Shown: positions 28,392-37,519 of the stretch, piece after piece
Layout of the letters: the number at the start of each line of letters is the position of its first letter
How positions within the stretch are numbered: the first letter of the stretch is position 1
Position numbers and translations under genes: made by a program
Notes under the pieces: generated by a model
Databases searched by the model: none
Told to the model about the DNA's origin: nothing
The model's input: only the letters and a program-made list of their open reading frames with translations
From: Actinomycetospora corticicola
GTDB lineage: Bacteria > Actinomycetota > Actinomycetes > Mycobacteriales > Pseudonocardiaceae
Direction: 5' to 3'
Assembly: GCF_013409505.1 (NCBI RefSeq)
Contig: NZ_JACCBN010000001.1
Location: forward strand, 3,038,001-3,102,000
Length of the DNA stretch: 64,000 nt

Positions 28392-29643
28392 GCAGCACTC
28401 TCTCGATCTCGGCCGCCGGGATCGCGCCCTCGCGCTCGATGCGTGGCGTGTCCAGGTGGCAGTTGACGACCGTCGAGGGGACACCGGAGCGGGTGCCCCC
28501 GTCCACGACCGCGTCGGGGTGCCCGGCGAGCTGCGCGAGGATGGGGTCGACCGCCTGGGCGGTGGGTTCGCCGTGGGCGTTCGCGCTGGTCACGAGCAGG
28601 GCGCCGACGTCGGAGAGCAGCGCACGCAGGTCGGGGTCGGACGGCACGCGCACGCCGACCTCCTCCCGACCGGCCAGCCACGCCGGCGCAGTGTCGTCGA
28701 CGCCGAGCGCGACCGTGATCGGCCCCGGGGAGAAGGCACCCAACAGGCGCCGCGCGGTGTCGGGCACCTGCACGCCCAGGCTGGGCAGCTCGTCCGGCGT
28801 GGCCACCATGATCGGCAGCTCCCGGGTGCGCGGCCGGGCCTTGAGCGCGAACAGCGCGTCGATCGCCTCCCGACGACGGGGATGGACGGCCAGCCCGTAC
28901 ACCGTGTCGGTCGGCAGCAGCGCCACCCCGCCGTCGAGCAGCGCCTCCCGGGCGGCCGCCCACGCGTCGCCGCGGAACCGCACGCTCGACTCGGTCAACG
29001 GGGCGGCGCTGACCACCGCCGGGTCGTGGTCCCCGCGGCGCAGCGCGGCGACGACGTCGTCGATGTCCGGCGCGTCGGTCCCGGCGTCGGTCGCATCGAC
29101 CCCGAGGCCGGCCAGCAGCTCCAGGGCCTGCGGCCGCTTGGCGCCCGCGACGCGGAGGGGGGTGCCTCCGGAGGTGACCGGACCGGCGGAGGTGACCGCA
29201 CCCGGCGTCGGGAAGAGGTCCTTGAGCACGACGGCGAGGTCGCCGTGCCGGGTGGCGACGGTGCCGTCCGCCTTGGTCAGCGCCGCGTACACGGCGGTAC
29301 CGCCGGCCATCCGCAGGGCGAGGGCCGGCCCGTCGTGGTGGTTCAGCAGCGCGAGGGCGTCGAGCCCGATGACGGGGATGCCGCGGGCGAAGGCCACGGC
29401 GTTCACGTAGGCGATGCCGGCGCGCACCGAGGCGAGGTTGCCGGGGCCGACGTCGACGGCGAGGCGGTCGAGGTCGGCGACCGTGCGGCCGCCCTCGGCG
29501 ATGACCGAGCCCGCGAGCACGCCGACGTCGACGAACCCGGGGTCGGAGCGGTCGGCGCTCGCCTGCGCCAGGACCACGTCGTCGTCGAGCAGTGCGGCGC
29601 CGTAGGTGCGGGACGAGGTCTCGACGGCGAGGGTGAGGATCAC
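28384..29643 (-). CDS. TsaB-TsaC (YrdC) fusion protein for t6A synthesis
   Basis: The 419-residue product joins two t6A proteins. Residues 1-215 are TsaB: LAVETSSRTYGAALL, the DVGPGNLASVRAGIAYV stretch (64-80) and the later VYAALTKADG. Residues 222-418 are a YrdC/Sua5 domain: PTDTVYGL (244-251), KARPRTRELPIMV (268-280) and the TSANAHGEP loop (352-360). TsaB supports TsaD; YrdC makes threonylcarbamoyl-AMP from Thr, bicarbonate and ATP. In most actinobacteria RimI sits between tsaB and tsaD; here that slot is taken by the YrdC domain. GTG 29643 overlaps the tsaE stop (GTGA). A separate tsaC follows upstream at 30168. Confidence 0.9.
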   Translation of the reverse strand: MILTLAVETSSRTYGAALLDDDVVLAQASADRSDPGFVDVGVLAGSVIAEGGRTVADLDRLAVDVGPGNLASVRAGIAYVNAVAFARGIPVIGLDALALLNHHDGPALALRMAGGTAVYAALTKADGTVATRHGDLAVVLKDLFPTPGAVTSAGPVTSGGTPLRVAGAKRPQALELLAGLGVDATDAGTDAPDIDDVVAALRRGDHDPAVVSAAPLTESSVRFRGDAWAAAREALLDGGVALLPTDTVYGLAVHPRRREAIDALFALKARPRTRELPIMVATPDELPSLGVQVPDTARRLLGAFSPGPITVALGVDDTAPAWLAGREEVGVRVPSDPDLRALLSDVGALLVTSANAHGEPTAQAVDPILAQLAGHPDAVVDGGTRSGVPSTVVNCHLDTPRIEREGAIPAAEIERVLHG

Positions 29644-30101
29644 GCGTGCACCGCCAGCTCGGTCAGCACCGCGTCCCAGCGGCCGTCGCCAGAGAGCGTG
29701 ATCGTCCGTCCGCTCTCCCCCGTCTTCGTGAAGGTGAGGCGCAGTGGCTCGGGGAACTCCGAGGCGACGAGACCGGCCCACTCGATCACGGCGATCACCT
29801 CGTCGAGGTACTCGTCGAGCCCGAGGTCGCGGAACTCGGCGACGTCGTCGAGCCGGTAGGTGTCGACGTGCAGCACCCGCGGGCCGGGGGTGTCGTAGAA
29901 GTTGGCGAGCGAGAAGGTCGGGCTGGTCACCGCCGCCGCCGACCCCAGGGCGGCCACCAGGGCACGCGTGAAGGTCGTCTTGCCGGCCGCCAGGTCACCG
30001 GTCAGCAGCAGCGCGTCGCCCGCCCGCAGGTGGGGGGCGATGGCCGTCGCCACCCGGGCCGTGTCGTCCGGCCCCCCGCTCGAGAAAGTCACCTCGTCCA
30101 T
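29640..30101 (-). CDS. tsaE: tRNA t6A biosynthesis ATPase TsaE
   Basis: The 153-residue product has the Walker A loop GDLAAGKTT (35-43), the SPTFSL switch segment and HVDTYRLDD, all typical of TsaE, the ATPase that resets the TsaBD complex. The following VIEWAGL motif is also conserved. Its stop overlaps the fusion gene start. Confidence 0.93.
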   Translation of the reverse strand: MDEVTFSSGGPDDTARVATAIAPHLRAGDALLLTGDLAAGKTTFTRALVAALGSAAAVTSPTFSLANFYDTPGPRVLHVDTYRLDDVAEFRDLGLDEYLDEVIAVIEWAGLVASEFPEPLRLTFTKTGESGRTITLSGDGRWDAVLTELAVHA

Positions 30102-30167
30102 CGCGGTTCCATGATAGGAGCCACCGGTGACCGTCCGGACGGGGATCCGGCAGCGCGAGCACCTGGG

Positions 30168-30812
30168 TCAGGCGACGACCGGCTGACGCCCGAGCACCTC
30201 GGCGATCTGGGCGGCGCTGACGGCACCCTCGCGGCGGACGGTCGGCTCCGCGCCGGTGAGGTCGACGATGGTCGAGCCGGCGTCGGCGGTGAGCGGCCCG
30301 CCGTCGAGGTAGACCTCCACCAGGTCGCCGAGCTGGGAGTACGCGTCGGCGGTGGTGTGCGGCACCGATCCCCCGGCGGCGTTCGCCCCGGTGATCGCCA
30401 TCGGGCCGCACTCGCGCAGCAGCTCCAGCGCCACCGGGTGCAGCGGCATGCGCAGGACCACGGTGCCCCGGGTACGGCCGAGGTCCCAGGACAGCGACGG
30501 GGCGTGCGGGAGGACCAGGCTCAGCCCGCCGGGCCAGAACGCCTCGATGAGGTCGCGCGCAGCGCTCGGGACGACCGGCACCAGGCCGTCGATCGTCGAC
30601 CAGCTGCCCACCAGCACCGGCACCGGCGTCTCGGGTCCGCGCCGTTTCGCCGCGAGCAGTTCGCGCACGGCGTCCTGGTCGAACGCGTCCGCCCCGATCC
30701 CGTAGGAGGTGTCGGTGGGGACGACGACGAGCCGGCCCGCCCGCACCGCCGACGTGGCCGCCGCGAGGCCGGCCGCTCGGGTGTCGGGGACGCGGCAGTC
30801 GAACGTGGTCAC
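30168..30812 (-). CDS. tsaC: L-threonylcarbamoyladenylate synthase (YrdC/Sua5), stand-alone
   Basis: The 214-residue product is a complete YrdC domain with VVVPTDTSYGIG (30-41), AAKRRGPETPVPVLV (about 54-68) and ITGANAAGGS, the SxN-type loop. This copy holds the position of the mycobacterial Sua5-like gene after prmC. Because the TsaB-TsaC fusion 500 bases away has a second YrdC domain, either this or the fused one could be redundant or specialised. Many Sua5-like proteins end with an extra domain; this does not. Confidence 0.9.
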   Translation of the reverse strand: MTTFDCRVPDTRAAGLAAATSAVRAGRLVVVPTDTSYGIGADAFDQDAVRELLAAKRRGPETPVPVLVGSWSTIDGLVPVVPSAARDLIEAFWPGGLSLVLPHAPSLSWDLGRTRGTVVLRMPLHPVALELLRECGPMAITGANAAGGSVPHTTADAYSQLGDLVEVYLDGGPLTADAGSTIVDLTGAEPTVRREGAVSAAQIAEVLGRQPVVA

Positions 30813-30910
30813 GGACCGACCCTAGCGATCACCGCCGGTGTGGCGCCCTGCTGACCCTGGTCGTCGGCCGTGTGCCACCGCTGACGTCGGGCCCCCGGAT
30901 CAGGCCCACG

Positions 30911-31762
30911 TCAGGCGCGCGTCGCCACCGCGACCCGCGGCCGACCGGCCAGGTCGACCCGTGTGCCGCGGTCGGTGAACCCCGCGTGCGCGAGCACCGT
31001 GAGCACCTCCGCGGCGTGCGACTCGTCGTGCTCCACGGCCAGCCGGCCGCCCGGGCGGAGCAGCCGCGCGGCGGTGCCGGCGAGGGGGCGGATCACGTCC
31101 AGCCCGTCCGGGCCGGCGAAGACGGCGTGCGCCGGGTCGTGACCGACCTCGGCGGACACCGGGGTGTCGGCCGGGACGTAGGGCGGGTTCGCGACCAGCA
31201 GGTCCACCGTGCCGTCGAGCGCCGCCAGCGTGGCGGGGGCCGTCACGTCGCCCTCGACGAGCTCGACCCCGGAGCCGGCGAGGTTGCGGGCGGCCCAGGC
31301 GAGCGCGTCCGGATCGGCCTCGACCGCCCACACCCGGGCGTCCGGCCGGGCGACGGCCAGGGCGAGGGCCAGCGCGCCGGAGCCGGTGCAGAGATCGACG
31401 ACGACCGGGGCCGCCGTCCCGCGCAGGCTCGCGACGCCCTCGGTGAGCAGCAGCTCGGTCTCCGGACGGGGCACGAACACGCCGGGTCCGACGGCGACCG
31501 ACACCGGTCCGAGCACCGCCGACCCCACGAGGTGCTGCAGCGGTTCGCGGGCCGCCCGGCGCTCCACCAGCTCGTCGAGGCGCCGGGAGGCCTCGTCGTC
31601 GAGATCGGGGGCGAGGACCAGCCGCGTGCGGGGGACGCCGAGCACGTGGGCGGCGAGCAGTTCGGCGTCCACTCGTGGGCTGTCGACACCCGCGTCCGCC
31701 AGGCGCCGCGCGGCCGCGGCCACCCGCGTGCGGGTCGTCCGCGTCCCCGTCGAGGGGGTCAC
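30911..31762 (-). CDS. prmC: Peptide chain release factor N5-glutamine methyltransferase
   Basis: The 283-residue product has an N-terminal helical domain, the SAM site [17 protein letters not shown] and the catalytic NPPYVP motif that binds the Gln of the release factor GGQ loop. GTG 31762 overlaps the prfA stop (GTGA). It methylates RF1 and RF2; its substrate RF1 is encoded just upstream. [10 protein letters not shown] is the usual PRPETE element. Confidence 0.95.
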   Translation of the reverse strand: MTPSTGTRTTRTRVAAAARRLADAGVDSPRVDAELLAAHVLGVPRTRLVLAPDLDDEASRRLDELVERRAAREPLQHLVGSAVLGPVSVAVGPGVFVPRPETELLLTEGVASLRGTAAPVVVDLCTGSGALALALAVARPDARVWAVEADPDALAWAARNLAGSGVELVEGDVTAPATLAALDGTVDLLVANPPYVPADTPVSAEVGHDPAHAVFAGPDGLDVIRPLAGTAARLLRPGGRLAVEHDESHAAEVLTVLAHAGFTDRGTRVDLAGRPRVAVATRA

Positions 31763-32856
31763 CCCCGGGCCTCCTCGCTCGCGGCCGTGGCGAGCCGTTC
31801 GGCGCGGTCGGCGGCCCGCAGCGCGTCGAGGACCCCGCCGAGTTCGCCGTCGAGCACGCGGTCGAGGTCGTGGGACTTGTAGCCGATGCGGTGGTCGGAG
31901 ATGCGGTTCTCCGGGAAGTTGTAGGTGCGCACCCGCTCGGAGCGGTCGACGGTGCGGACCTGGCTGCGGCGGTCGGCGGAGGCCGCCTCGGCCTGCTGCT
32001 CGTCGGCGATCGCCTGCAGCCGGGAGCGCAGCACGTCCATCGCGCGCGCCTTGTTCTGCAGCTGGGAGCGCTCGTTCTGGCAGCTCACGACCACGCCCGT
32101 GGGCAGGTGGGTGATCCGGACGGCGGAGTCGGTGGTGTTGACGCCCTGGCCGCCCTTGCCCGACGAGCGGAAGACGTCGATGCGCAGGTCCTTGTCGTCG
32201 ATCTCGACGTCGGGGGCCTCCTCGGCCTCCGGGTACACGAGGACGCCGGCGGCGGAGGTGTGGATGCGGCCCTGTGACTCGGTGACCGGCACCCGCTGGA
32301 CGCGGTGCACGCCGCCCTCGTACTTGAACCAGGCCCAGACGCCGTCGGGCTCGTTGCCCGGGGCGGTGACGGTGACGGTGACGTCCTTGAACCCGCCGAG
32401 GTCGGACTCGGTGGCGGAGAGGACCGCGACCTTCCAGCCGCGCCGCTCCGCATACCGCGAGTACATCCGCAGCAGGTCGCCCGCGAACAGCGCGGACTCC
32501 TCCCCGCCCTCCCCGGACTTCACCTCGACGACGACGTCGTGCGCGTCGGCGGGGTCGCGCGGAACGAGCAGCTCGGAGAGCCGGTCGCGCAGCGACCCGA
32601 CCGTGGCCGCGAGGCTGTCGGCCTCCGCCTCGAACGCCGGGTCCTCCCCGGCGAGCTCGCGGGCGTCGGCGAGGTCGGCCTCGGCGCGCTCCAGCTCACC
32701 GGCGGTGGTGACGATGGGGGCCAGCTCGGCGTAGCGCCGCCCGAGCCGCCGGGCCAGGGCCTGATCGGCGTGCACGTCGGGATCGGCGAGGCGCGCCTCC
32801 AGCCCGGCGTGCTCCTCCACGAGCGCCCGCACCGAGTTCTCGGCCACCGAGGTCAT
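31759..32856 (-). CDS. prfA: Peptide chain release factor 1
   Basis: The 365-residue product has the GGQ loop ([10 protein letters not shown], Gln237), the codon-recognition PVT (190-192) that reads UAA and UAG, and the N-terminal helical domain. ATG 32856 has CAGGAGAC upstream; the longer frame (to 32892) adds 12 residues without homology. Followed by prmC with a four-base overlap. Downstream of rpmE as in mycobacteria. Confidence 0.96.
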   Translation of the reverse strand: MTSVAENSVRALVEEHAGLEARLADPDVHADQALARRLGRRYAELAPIVTTAGELERAEADLADARELAGEDPAFEAEADSLAATVGSLRDRLSELLVPRDPADAHDVVVEVKSGEGGEESALFAGDLLRMYSRYAERRGWKVAVLSATESDLGGFKDVTVTVTAPGNEPDGVWAWFKYEGGVHRVQRVPVTESQGRIHTSAAGVLVYPEAEEAPDVEIDDKDLRIDVFRSSGKGGQGVNTTDSAVRITHLPTGVVVSCQNERSQLQNKARAMDVLRSRLQAIADEQQAEAASADRRSQVRTVDRSERVRTYNFPENRISDHRIGYKSHDLDRVLDGELGGVLDALRAADRAERLATAASEEARG

Positions 32857-32895
32857 CGTCGTCTCCTGCTCCGTCGGATCGTCAGAACGCACGAA

Positions 32896-32934
32896 CGCCC
32901 GCCGCCGTCCGCGCGAGGCGGACGACGACGGGCG
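32896..32934 (-). terminator. Hairpin terminator after rpmE
   Basis: Arms 32896-32912 and 32918-32934 pair at 15 of 17 positions with a 5-base loop, ten bases after the rpmE stop and upstream of prfA. Confidence 0.7.
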
Positions 32935-32943
32935 TCGGTGGAG

Positions 32944-33156
32944 CTACTTGGAGCGCTTGCCGTAGCGCGCCTCGAACCGGGCGATGCGACCGCCGGTGTC
33001 CAGGATGCGCTGCTTGCCGGTGTAGAAGGGGTGGCAGGCCGAGCAGGTCTCGACGGTGATGTTCCCGCCGGACTTGGTGCTGCGCGTGGTGAACGAGCTC
33101 CCACAGCTGCAGAGCACCGAGGTCTCGACGTACTCGGGGTGGATCCCGGACTTCAT
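32944..33156 (-). CDS. rpmE: 50S ribosomal protein L31, zinc-binding form
   Basis: The 70-residue product is L31 of the C+ type, with two Cys pairs (LCSCGSSF and ETCSACHPF) that hold zinc. It begins MKSGIHPEY. The ATG at 33156 has GAGAGG upstream. A longer frame to 33237 has no homology. Zur control is usual for the C- paralogue, not this one. Confidence 0.96.
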   Translation of the reverse strand: MKSGIHPEYVETSVLCSCGSSFTTRSTKSGGNITVETCSACHPFYTGKQRILDTGGRIARFEARYGKRSK

Positions 33157-33441
33157 GTGGCTGGTCCTCTCATCGTGGGCCGCCGGGTCCCCGTCGTGCT
33201 GGTGGGGTGAACCGGAGGCATCTGTGCCACCGGGCATTCTCTCAGGACTGCCCGCTGGTCCGTGTAACCGGCCCGCCCCCGACGTTGTTCCCGCTCCGAC
33301 CGCCGTCCTTGGAGCGTCTTCGCCGGAGGGAGTGAAGTCCCTGTTTGGCGGAAAATATTGGTCTGAACAGATCAGCGTCCGCTCACGGAGGTGGGGTCAG
33401 ATCCGGCAATTCGGCCGGTCGACACCAGAGGGAGCACCTCC

Positions 33442-34248
33442 ATGAAGCTGCGCATGATGGCGGTGGCCGGCGCGGCCGCGCTGGCCCTGACCGGGGTCGG
33501 TGTGGGCACGGCACTCGCCCAGACGCCCCCGCCGGTCGCCACGATCCCGAGCCTCACCGGGCAGAGCACGTCGGTGAAGCTCGACAGCGGGTTCACCGAC
33601 GCCCTGAAGTCGCTCGACGTCACCCCGGCGCCGACCGGCGAGGCGACCGTCACCGACGGCACCGCGAAGTTCCCGATCACCGGCGGCAACGTCACCGTCT
33701 ACAAGCCGGGCGAGGTCACCCCCTACGTCCAGGGCACGATCATGCACGACGGGTCGGGCCTGTCCCTGACCAAGGGCGACACCAAGGTCACCCTCGAGAA
33801 CTTCGTGATCGACCCGGGTCAGCCGGCCACGCTCAAGGGCAAGGTCTCGGCCAACGGCTCCGTCGTCGCCGACTCGGTGACCCTGTTCGACCTCGACGGC
33901 TCGACCCTCAAGCCGATCACCACCGACGCCTCGGCCGGCACCGCGACGCTGACCGGCACCACGGTGAAGCTCTCGAACGACGCCGCGGCAGCGCTCAACA
34001 AGGCGTTCTCCACCGACGCGCTCAAGGGCGGCACCACCGTCGGCATCGCGACGATCGTCGTGAACCTGCCCGGCCAGGGTGGTAGCGCGATGCCCGGCAC
34101 CATGCCGAAGGGCGGCGCCGAGACCGGCGCCGGCAGCACCGCCACCGGTGGCATCGACGGCACCCTCGTCGGCGCCGGTGTCCTCGCCCTCGCCCTCGCG
34201 GGTGGCGCGCTCGTGGTCGTCCGGCGACGCGCCGGCGCCCGCGGCTGA
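33442..34248 (+). CDS. Secreted HtaA-like wall protein with C-terminal sorting-like signal
   Basis: The 268-residue product has a Sec signal peptide (cleavage near ALAQ, residue 28), then a beta-rich domain of the HtaA type (TLENFVIDPGQPATLKG; ATLTGTTVKLSNDAAAALN) and a Gly/Thr-rich linker. The C-terminus has GAETGAGS, a hydrophobic helix (about 241-259) and RRRAGARG, the arrangement of sortase substrates. The motif lacks the leading Leu of L-A-x-T-G. A sortase gene follows 145 bases downstream. ATG 33442 with GAGGGAG. HtaA domains can bind haem in corynebacteria; haem ligands are not evident here. Confidence 0.7.
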   Translation: MKLRMMAVAGAAALALTGVGVGTALAQTPPPVATIPSLTGQSTSVKLDSGFTDALKSLDVTPAPTGEATVTDGTAKFPITGGNVTVYKPGEVTPYVQGTIMHDGSGLSLTKGDTKVTLENFVIDPGQPATLKGKVSANGSVVADSVTLFDLDGSTLKPITTDASAGTATLTGTTVKLSNDAAAALNKAFSTDALKGGTTVGIATIVVNLPGQGGSAMPGTMPKGGAETGAGSTATGGIDGTLVGAGVLALALAGGALVVVRRRAGARG

Positions 34249-34297
34249 TCGTTCCCGACGACGGGCGCTCCGGCCGGGGCGCCCGTCCTCCTGTTCA

Positions 34298-34360
34298 TGA
34301 TCAACGAGCACCTGCGGAGGTCTCCGGGGTCGTCCCGGCACCGAGGGTGCTCGTTGATCA
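34298..34360. repeat. 63-bp palindromic repeat, family A, copy 2
   Basis: Arms TGATCAACGAGCA (34298-34310) and TGCTCGTTGATCA (34348-34360) pair perfectly, and the minus strand repeats the start of the copy at 8501-8563 (21 of 22 bases). Same total length, 63 bp. It lies 50 bases after the wall protein gene and before the sortase gene. Confidence 0.8.
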
Positions 34361-34393
34361 TGGCGGGTCCTCCGACCTCCTCGAGGAGCACCG

Positions 34394-35071
34394 ATGACGG
34401 CACCACCGACCCGGCCGAGTGCGACCGGCCGGTCCCGGAGTCGGTCGCTACTGCTGGTCGGGATCGCCCTGGTCGCGGCGGTCGGCGTGGTCCTGGTCGT
34501 CCTCGGGCTCGCGGGCACCGGCGGGACCCGCTCCGCCGCCCCGATCGCCGCCCCGGACGCCCGTCCCCCGGTCACCGTGTCGGCGACCCCGGCGCCGGCC
34601 GCGCCCGGCGTGCCGCCCTCGCCTCCCGTGAGCATCGACATCCCGGCCATCGGGGTGCGCTCGGTGGTCAACGCGAGCGGGCTCAACCCCGACGGGACCA
34701 TCGCGGTCCCGGCGCCGGGGCCGCAGTACGACCAGGCGTCCTGGTACACCGGGTCGGCGCAGGCGGGCCAGGACGGTCCCTCGGTCATCCTGGGCCACAT
34801 CGACTCGGCGAAGAACGGTCCCTCGGTGTTCTACCGGCTCTCCGCACTCCGGCCGCTCGACGAGTTCACCGTCACCGCCGCCGACGGCCGGACCCTGGTC
34901 TACAAGGTGAACTCCGTGCAGACCTATCCGAAGGACGCGTTCCCCTCCGAGGCCGTCTACGGGCCGACCACGCGACCCGAGATGCGACTGATCACGTGCG
35001 GCGGGCCGTTCGACGACAGCGCGCGCTCCTATCGCGACAACACGGTGGTCTTCGCGAACCAGATCGCCTGA
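34394..35071 (+). CDS. Class F sortase
   Basis: The 225-residue product has a membrane anchor (residues 18-40), a Pro/Ala linker and a sortase beta barrel from about 80. The catalytic set is His135 in ILGHIDS, Cys202 in LITCGG and Arg211 or Arg214. The sequence around the His and Cys fits class F sortases of actinobacteria. It would attach the wall protein encoded upstream, though the sorting motif there is not canonical. No ribosome site stands out. Confidence 0.85.
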   Translation: MTAPPTRPSATGRSRSRSLLLVGIALVAAVGVVLVVLGLAGTGGTRSAAPIAAPDARPPVTVSATPAPAAPGVPPSPPVSIDIPAIGVRSVVNASGLNPDGTIAVPAPGPQYDQASWYTGSAQAGQDGPSVILGHIDSAKNGPSVFYRLSALRPLDEFTVTAADGRTLVYKVNSVQTYPKDAFPSEAVYGPTTRPEMRLITCGGPFDDSARSYRDNTVVFANQIA

Positions 35072-35087
35072 TCACGTCGGCCACGAC

Positions 35088-35123
35088 GTGGCGTTCCTGC
35101 CACTGGACGACGCTTTCCTGCCA
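35088..35123. repeat. Dispersed repeat, family B, copy 2 (36 bp)
   Basis: On the minus strand it reads TGGCAGGAAAGCGTCGT-CCAG-TGGCAGGAA-CGCCAC. It equals the copy at 9832-9876 with nine bases missing after CGTCGT and three other changes. It lies 16 bases after the sortase stop and before the rho terminator. Confidence 0.75.
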
Positions 35124-35130
35124 CATGAGA

Positions 35131-35162
35131 ACGGGCCCTGCCGCAGCTGCGGCAGGGCCCGT
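35131..35162 (-). terminator. Perfect 16-bp palindrome, likely rho gene terminator
   Basis: Arms 35131-35146 and 35147-35162 are fully complementary with no separate loop, 17 bases past the stop of rho and between it and the convergent sortase gene. Confidence 0.75.
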
Positions 35163-35179
35163 CGTCGTGATCGGGACGG

Positions 35180-37519
35180 TCAGTCGTCGTCCTTCGTCGG
35201 CATCGTCTTCGCGACCGACATGAGGAACTCGATGTTGGTGCGCGTCTTGCGGAGTCGGTCGAGGATCAGCTCGATCGCCTGCTGCGAGTCCAGCGCGGCC
35301 AGCACCCGACGCAGCTTGTGCGTCACGGCGCGCTCGTCCGGCGAGAGGAGCAGCTCCTCCTTGCGCGTGGACGAGGCGTCGGCGTCGATCGCCGGGAAGA
35401 TCCGCTTGTCGGCGAGCTTCCGGTCGAGCTTGAGCTCGGCGTTGCCGGTGCCCTTGAACTCCTCGAAGATCACCGTGTCCATCGTCGAGCCGGTCTCGAC
35501 CAGCGCCGTCGCGAAGATGGTGAGCGACCCGCCGTCCTCGATGTTGCGCGCCGCGCCGAGGAACCGCTTCGGCGGGTAGAGCGCCGTCGAGTCGACGCCG
35601 CCGGACAGGATGCGGCCCGACGCCGGCGCGGCCAGGTTGTAGGCCCGGCCGAGGCGGGTGATCGAGTCGAGCAGCACGACGACGTCGTGGCCCTGCTCCA
35701 CCAGGCGCTTCGCGCGCTCGATCGACAGCTCGGCGACCGAGGTGTGGTCCGACGGCGGCCGGTCGAAGGTCGAGGCGATGACCTCGCCCTTCACGGTCCG
35801 CTGCATGTCGGTGACCTCCTCCGGGCGCTCGTCGACGAGCACGACCATGAGGTGGACCTCGGGGTTGTTCGTGGTGATCGCGTTGGCGATCGCCTGCAGC
35901 ACCATCGTCTTGCCGGCCTTCGGCGGCGACACGATGAGGGCGCGCTGTCCCTTGCCGACCGGCATGACCAGGTCGATCACGCGGGTGGACAGCAGGTGCG
36001 GCTCGGTCTCGAGGCGCAGCCGCTCGTTGGGGTAGAGCGGCGTCAGCTTGGTGAACTCGGGACGGCGCTTCGCCTGCTCCGGGTCCAGCCCGTTGATCGA
36101 GTCGACGCGCACCAGCGGATTGAACTTCTGCCGGTTCTGCTCGTTCTCGCGCTGCTGGCGGACCTGGCCGGTGACGGCGTCGCCACGGCGCAGCCCGTAC
36201 TTGCGCACGAGCGAGAGCGACACGTAGACGTCGTTCGGGCCGGCCATGTAGCCCGAGGTGCGGACGAACGCGTAGTTGTCCAGCACGTCGAGGATGCCGG
36301 CGACCGGGATGAGGACGTCGTCGTCCCGGACCTCCGGCTCGCGGGTGTCCTGCGGGGCGCCCTGGCCGCTGCCGTTCCCGGTCCCGTTGCCGCCGCGCTC
36401 GTTGCGGTTGCGGCGACGGTCGCGGAAGCGCCGGCCGCGGCGACGGCCGCCGCCGTCCTCGTCGTCGTCGTCCTCGTCGGCGCGCGGCTGGCCCTGCTGC
36501 TGCCCCTGGCCCTGCTGGTCGCGGCCGCCCTGGTCACGGCCCTGCTGGTCACGTCCCTGGTCGCGCTGCTGACGGTCGCGGCCGTTGCGGCGGCGTCCGC
36601 CGCGGTCACCGTCGGCGTCGTCGTCGGCGTCGCGGTCCTGCTGGTCGCGGCCGCCCTGGTCGCGGTCCTGCTGCTGGTCACGGTCCTGCTGGTCCCGGCC
36701 GCCCCGGTCGCGGTCGCCGCGGCCCTGACGGTCGCGGCCACCCCGCTCGTCCCGACCCTGACGGTCGGTGTCCTGGCGGTCGGTGTCCTGGCGGTCGCCG
36801 TCCGACTGCTCGGTGTCCGGCTGCCCGGTGGCCTGACGGTCGGTGTCCTGGCGCTCGTCCTGCCGGCCGGACCGGCGGTCGCGTCGACCGCCGTCCTCGC
36901 GGGGGGCCTGCTCCGGGGCCTCGGCCGGAGCCGCGACGGTGGCCTCCGCGGCCTCGGGCGCCTCGGTGGCGGCGTCGTCGGAGCCGGCCGCGGGGCCGGC
37001 GTCACGCCGGGCGCTGCGACGGCGGCGCGCGGGCTTCTCCGTCGGCGCGTCCTCGGCGACCGGTGCGGTGCCGGGCTGCTCGGTGGCCGGCTCGGTCGGC
37101 GCCTGCCCGACGGCCGCGTCGGCGTCCGCCGCGGGCGCGTCGGTGGCGGCGGTGACCGCCTCGGCCGTGCTCAGGGCCTCGGTGGGCTCCTCCGCGCCGG
37201 CCTCGGGCGTGCCGGCGCGACGACGGGCGGAGCGCCGGCGGGGCTTCTCCTCGGCCGGGGCCGCCTCGACGGCGGTCTCCTCGGCCGCGGCGGCCTCCTC
37301 GGCCGGTCCCTCGCCGAGGGGGAGCTGCGCGGCACCGGACTGCCGCTTCTTGATCTCCTCGATGAGGTCGCCGCGGCGCATGCCGGTGGTGTCGGCGATG
37401 CCGAGCGTCCCGGCGAGCTCGCGCAGCTCGGCGAGCACCATCCCGGACACACCTCCACGGCGGCGGCGTTCGGTGCCGGCGGGGGCGGCGTCGGAGGTGA
37501 TGACGTCGGTTTCGGTCAC
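35180..37519 (-). CDS. rho: Transcription termination factor Rho with long disordered insertion
   Basis: The 779-residue product is Rho. Residues 25-60 are the N-terminal helical domain ([10 protein letters not shown]...GDLIEEIKK). Residues 65-398 are low complexity: first Ala/Glu/Pro/Arg-rich, then from 207 mostly Arg, Asp, Gln and Gly in DRQ/RDQQ-like repeats. The RNA-binding cold-shock domain starts near 402 and the ATPase domain carries SPPKAGKT (531-538). The core is intact, so it should be active as a hexameric RNA translocase. The insertion is longer than in most relatives; mycobacterial Rho has a shorter one. GTG 37519 follows AGGAAGGAC. An overlong frame extends to 37813 without homology. 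Confidence 0.95.
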   Translation of the reverse strand: MTETDVITSDAAPAGTERRRRGGVSGMVLAELRELAGTLGIADTTGMRRGDLIEEIKKRQSGAAQLPLGEGPAEEAAAAEETAVEAAPAEEKPRRRSARRRAGTPEAGAEEPTEALSTAEAVTAATDAPAADADAAVGQAPTEPATEQPGTAPVAEDAPTEKPARRRRSARRDAGPAAGSDDAATEAPEAAEATVAAPAEAPEQAPREDGGRRDRRSGRQDERQDTDRQATGQPDTEQSDGDRQDTDRQDTDRQGRDERGGRDRQGRGDRDRGGRDQQDRDQQQDRDQGGRDQQDRDADDDADGDRGGRRRNGRDRQQRDQGRDQQGRDQGGRDQQGQGQQQGQPRADEDDDDEDGGGRRRGRRFRDRRRNRNERGGNGTGNGSGQGAPQDTREPEVRDDDVLIPVAGILDVLDNYAFVRTSGYMAGPNDVYVSLSLVRKYGLRRGDAVTGQVRQQRENEQNRQKFNPLVRVDSINGLDPEQAKRRPEFTKLTPLYPNERLRLETEPHLLSTRVIDLVMPVGKGQRALIVSPPKAGKTMVLQAIANAITTNNPEVHLMVVLVDERPEEVTDMQRTVKGEVIASTFDRPPSDHTSVAELSIERAKRLVEQGHDVVVLLDSITRLGRAYNLAAPASGRILSGGVDSTALYPPKRFLGAARNIEDGGSLTIFATALVETGSTMDTVIFEEFKGTGNAELKLDRKLADKRIFPAIDADASSTRKEELLLSPDERAVTHKLRRVLAALDSQQAIELILDRLRKTRTNIEFLMSVAKTMPTKDDD

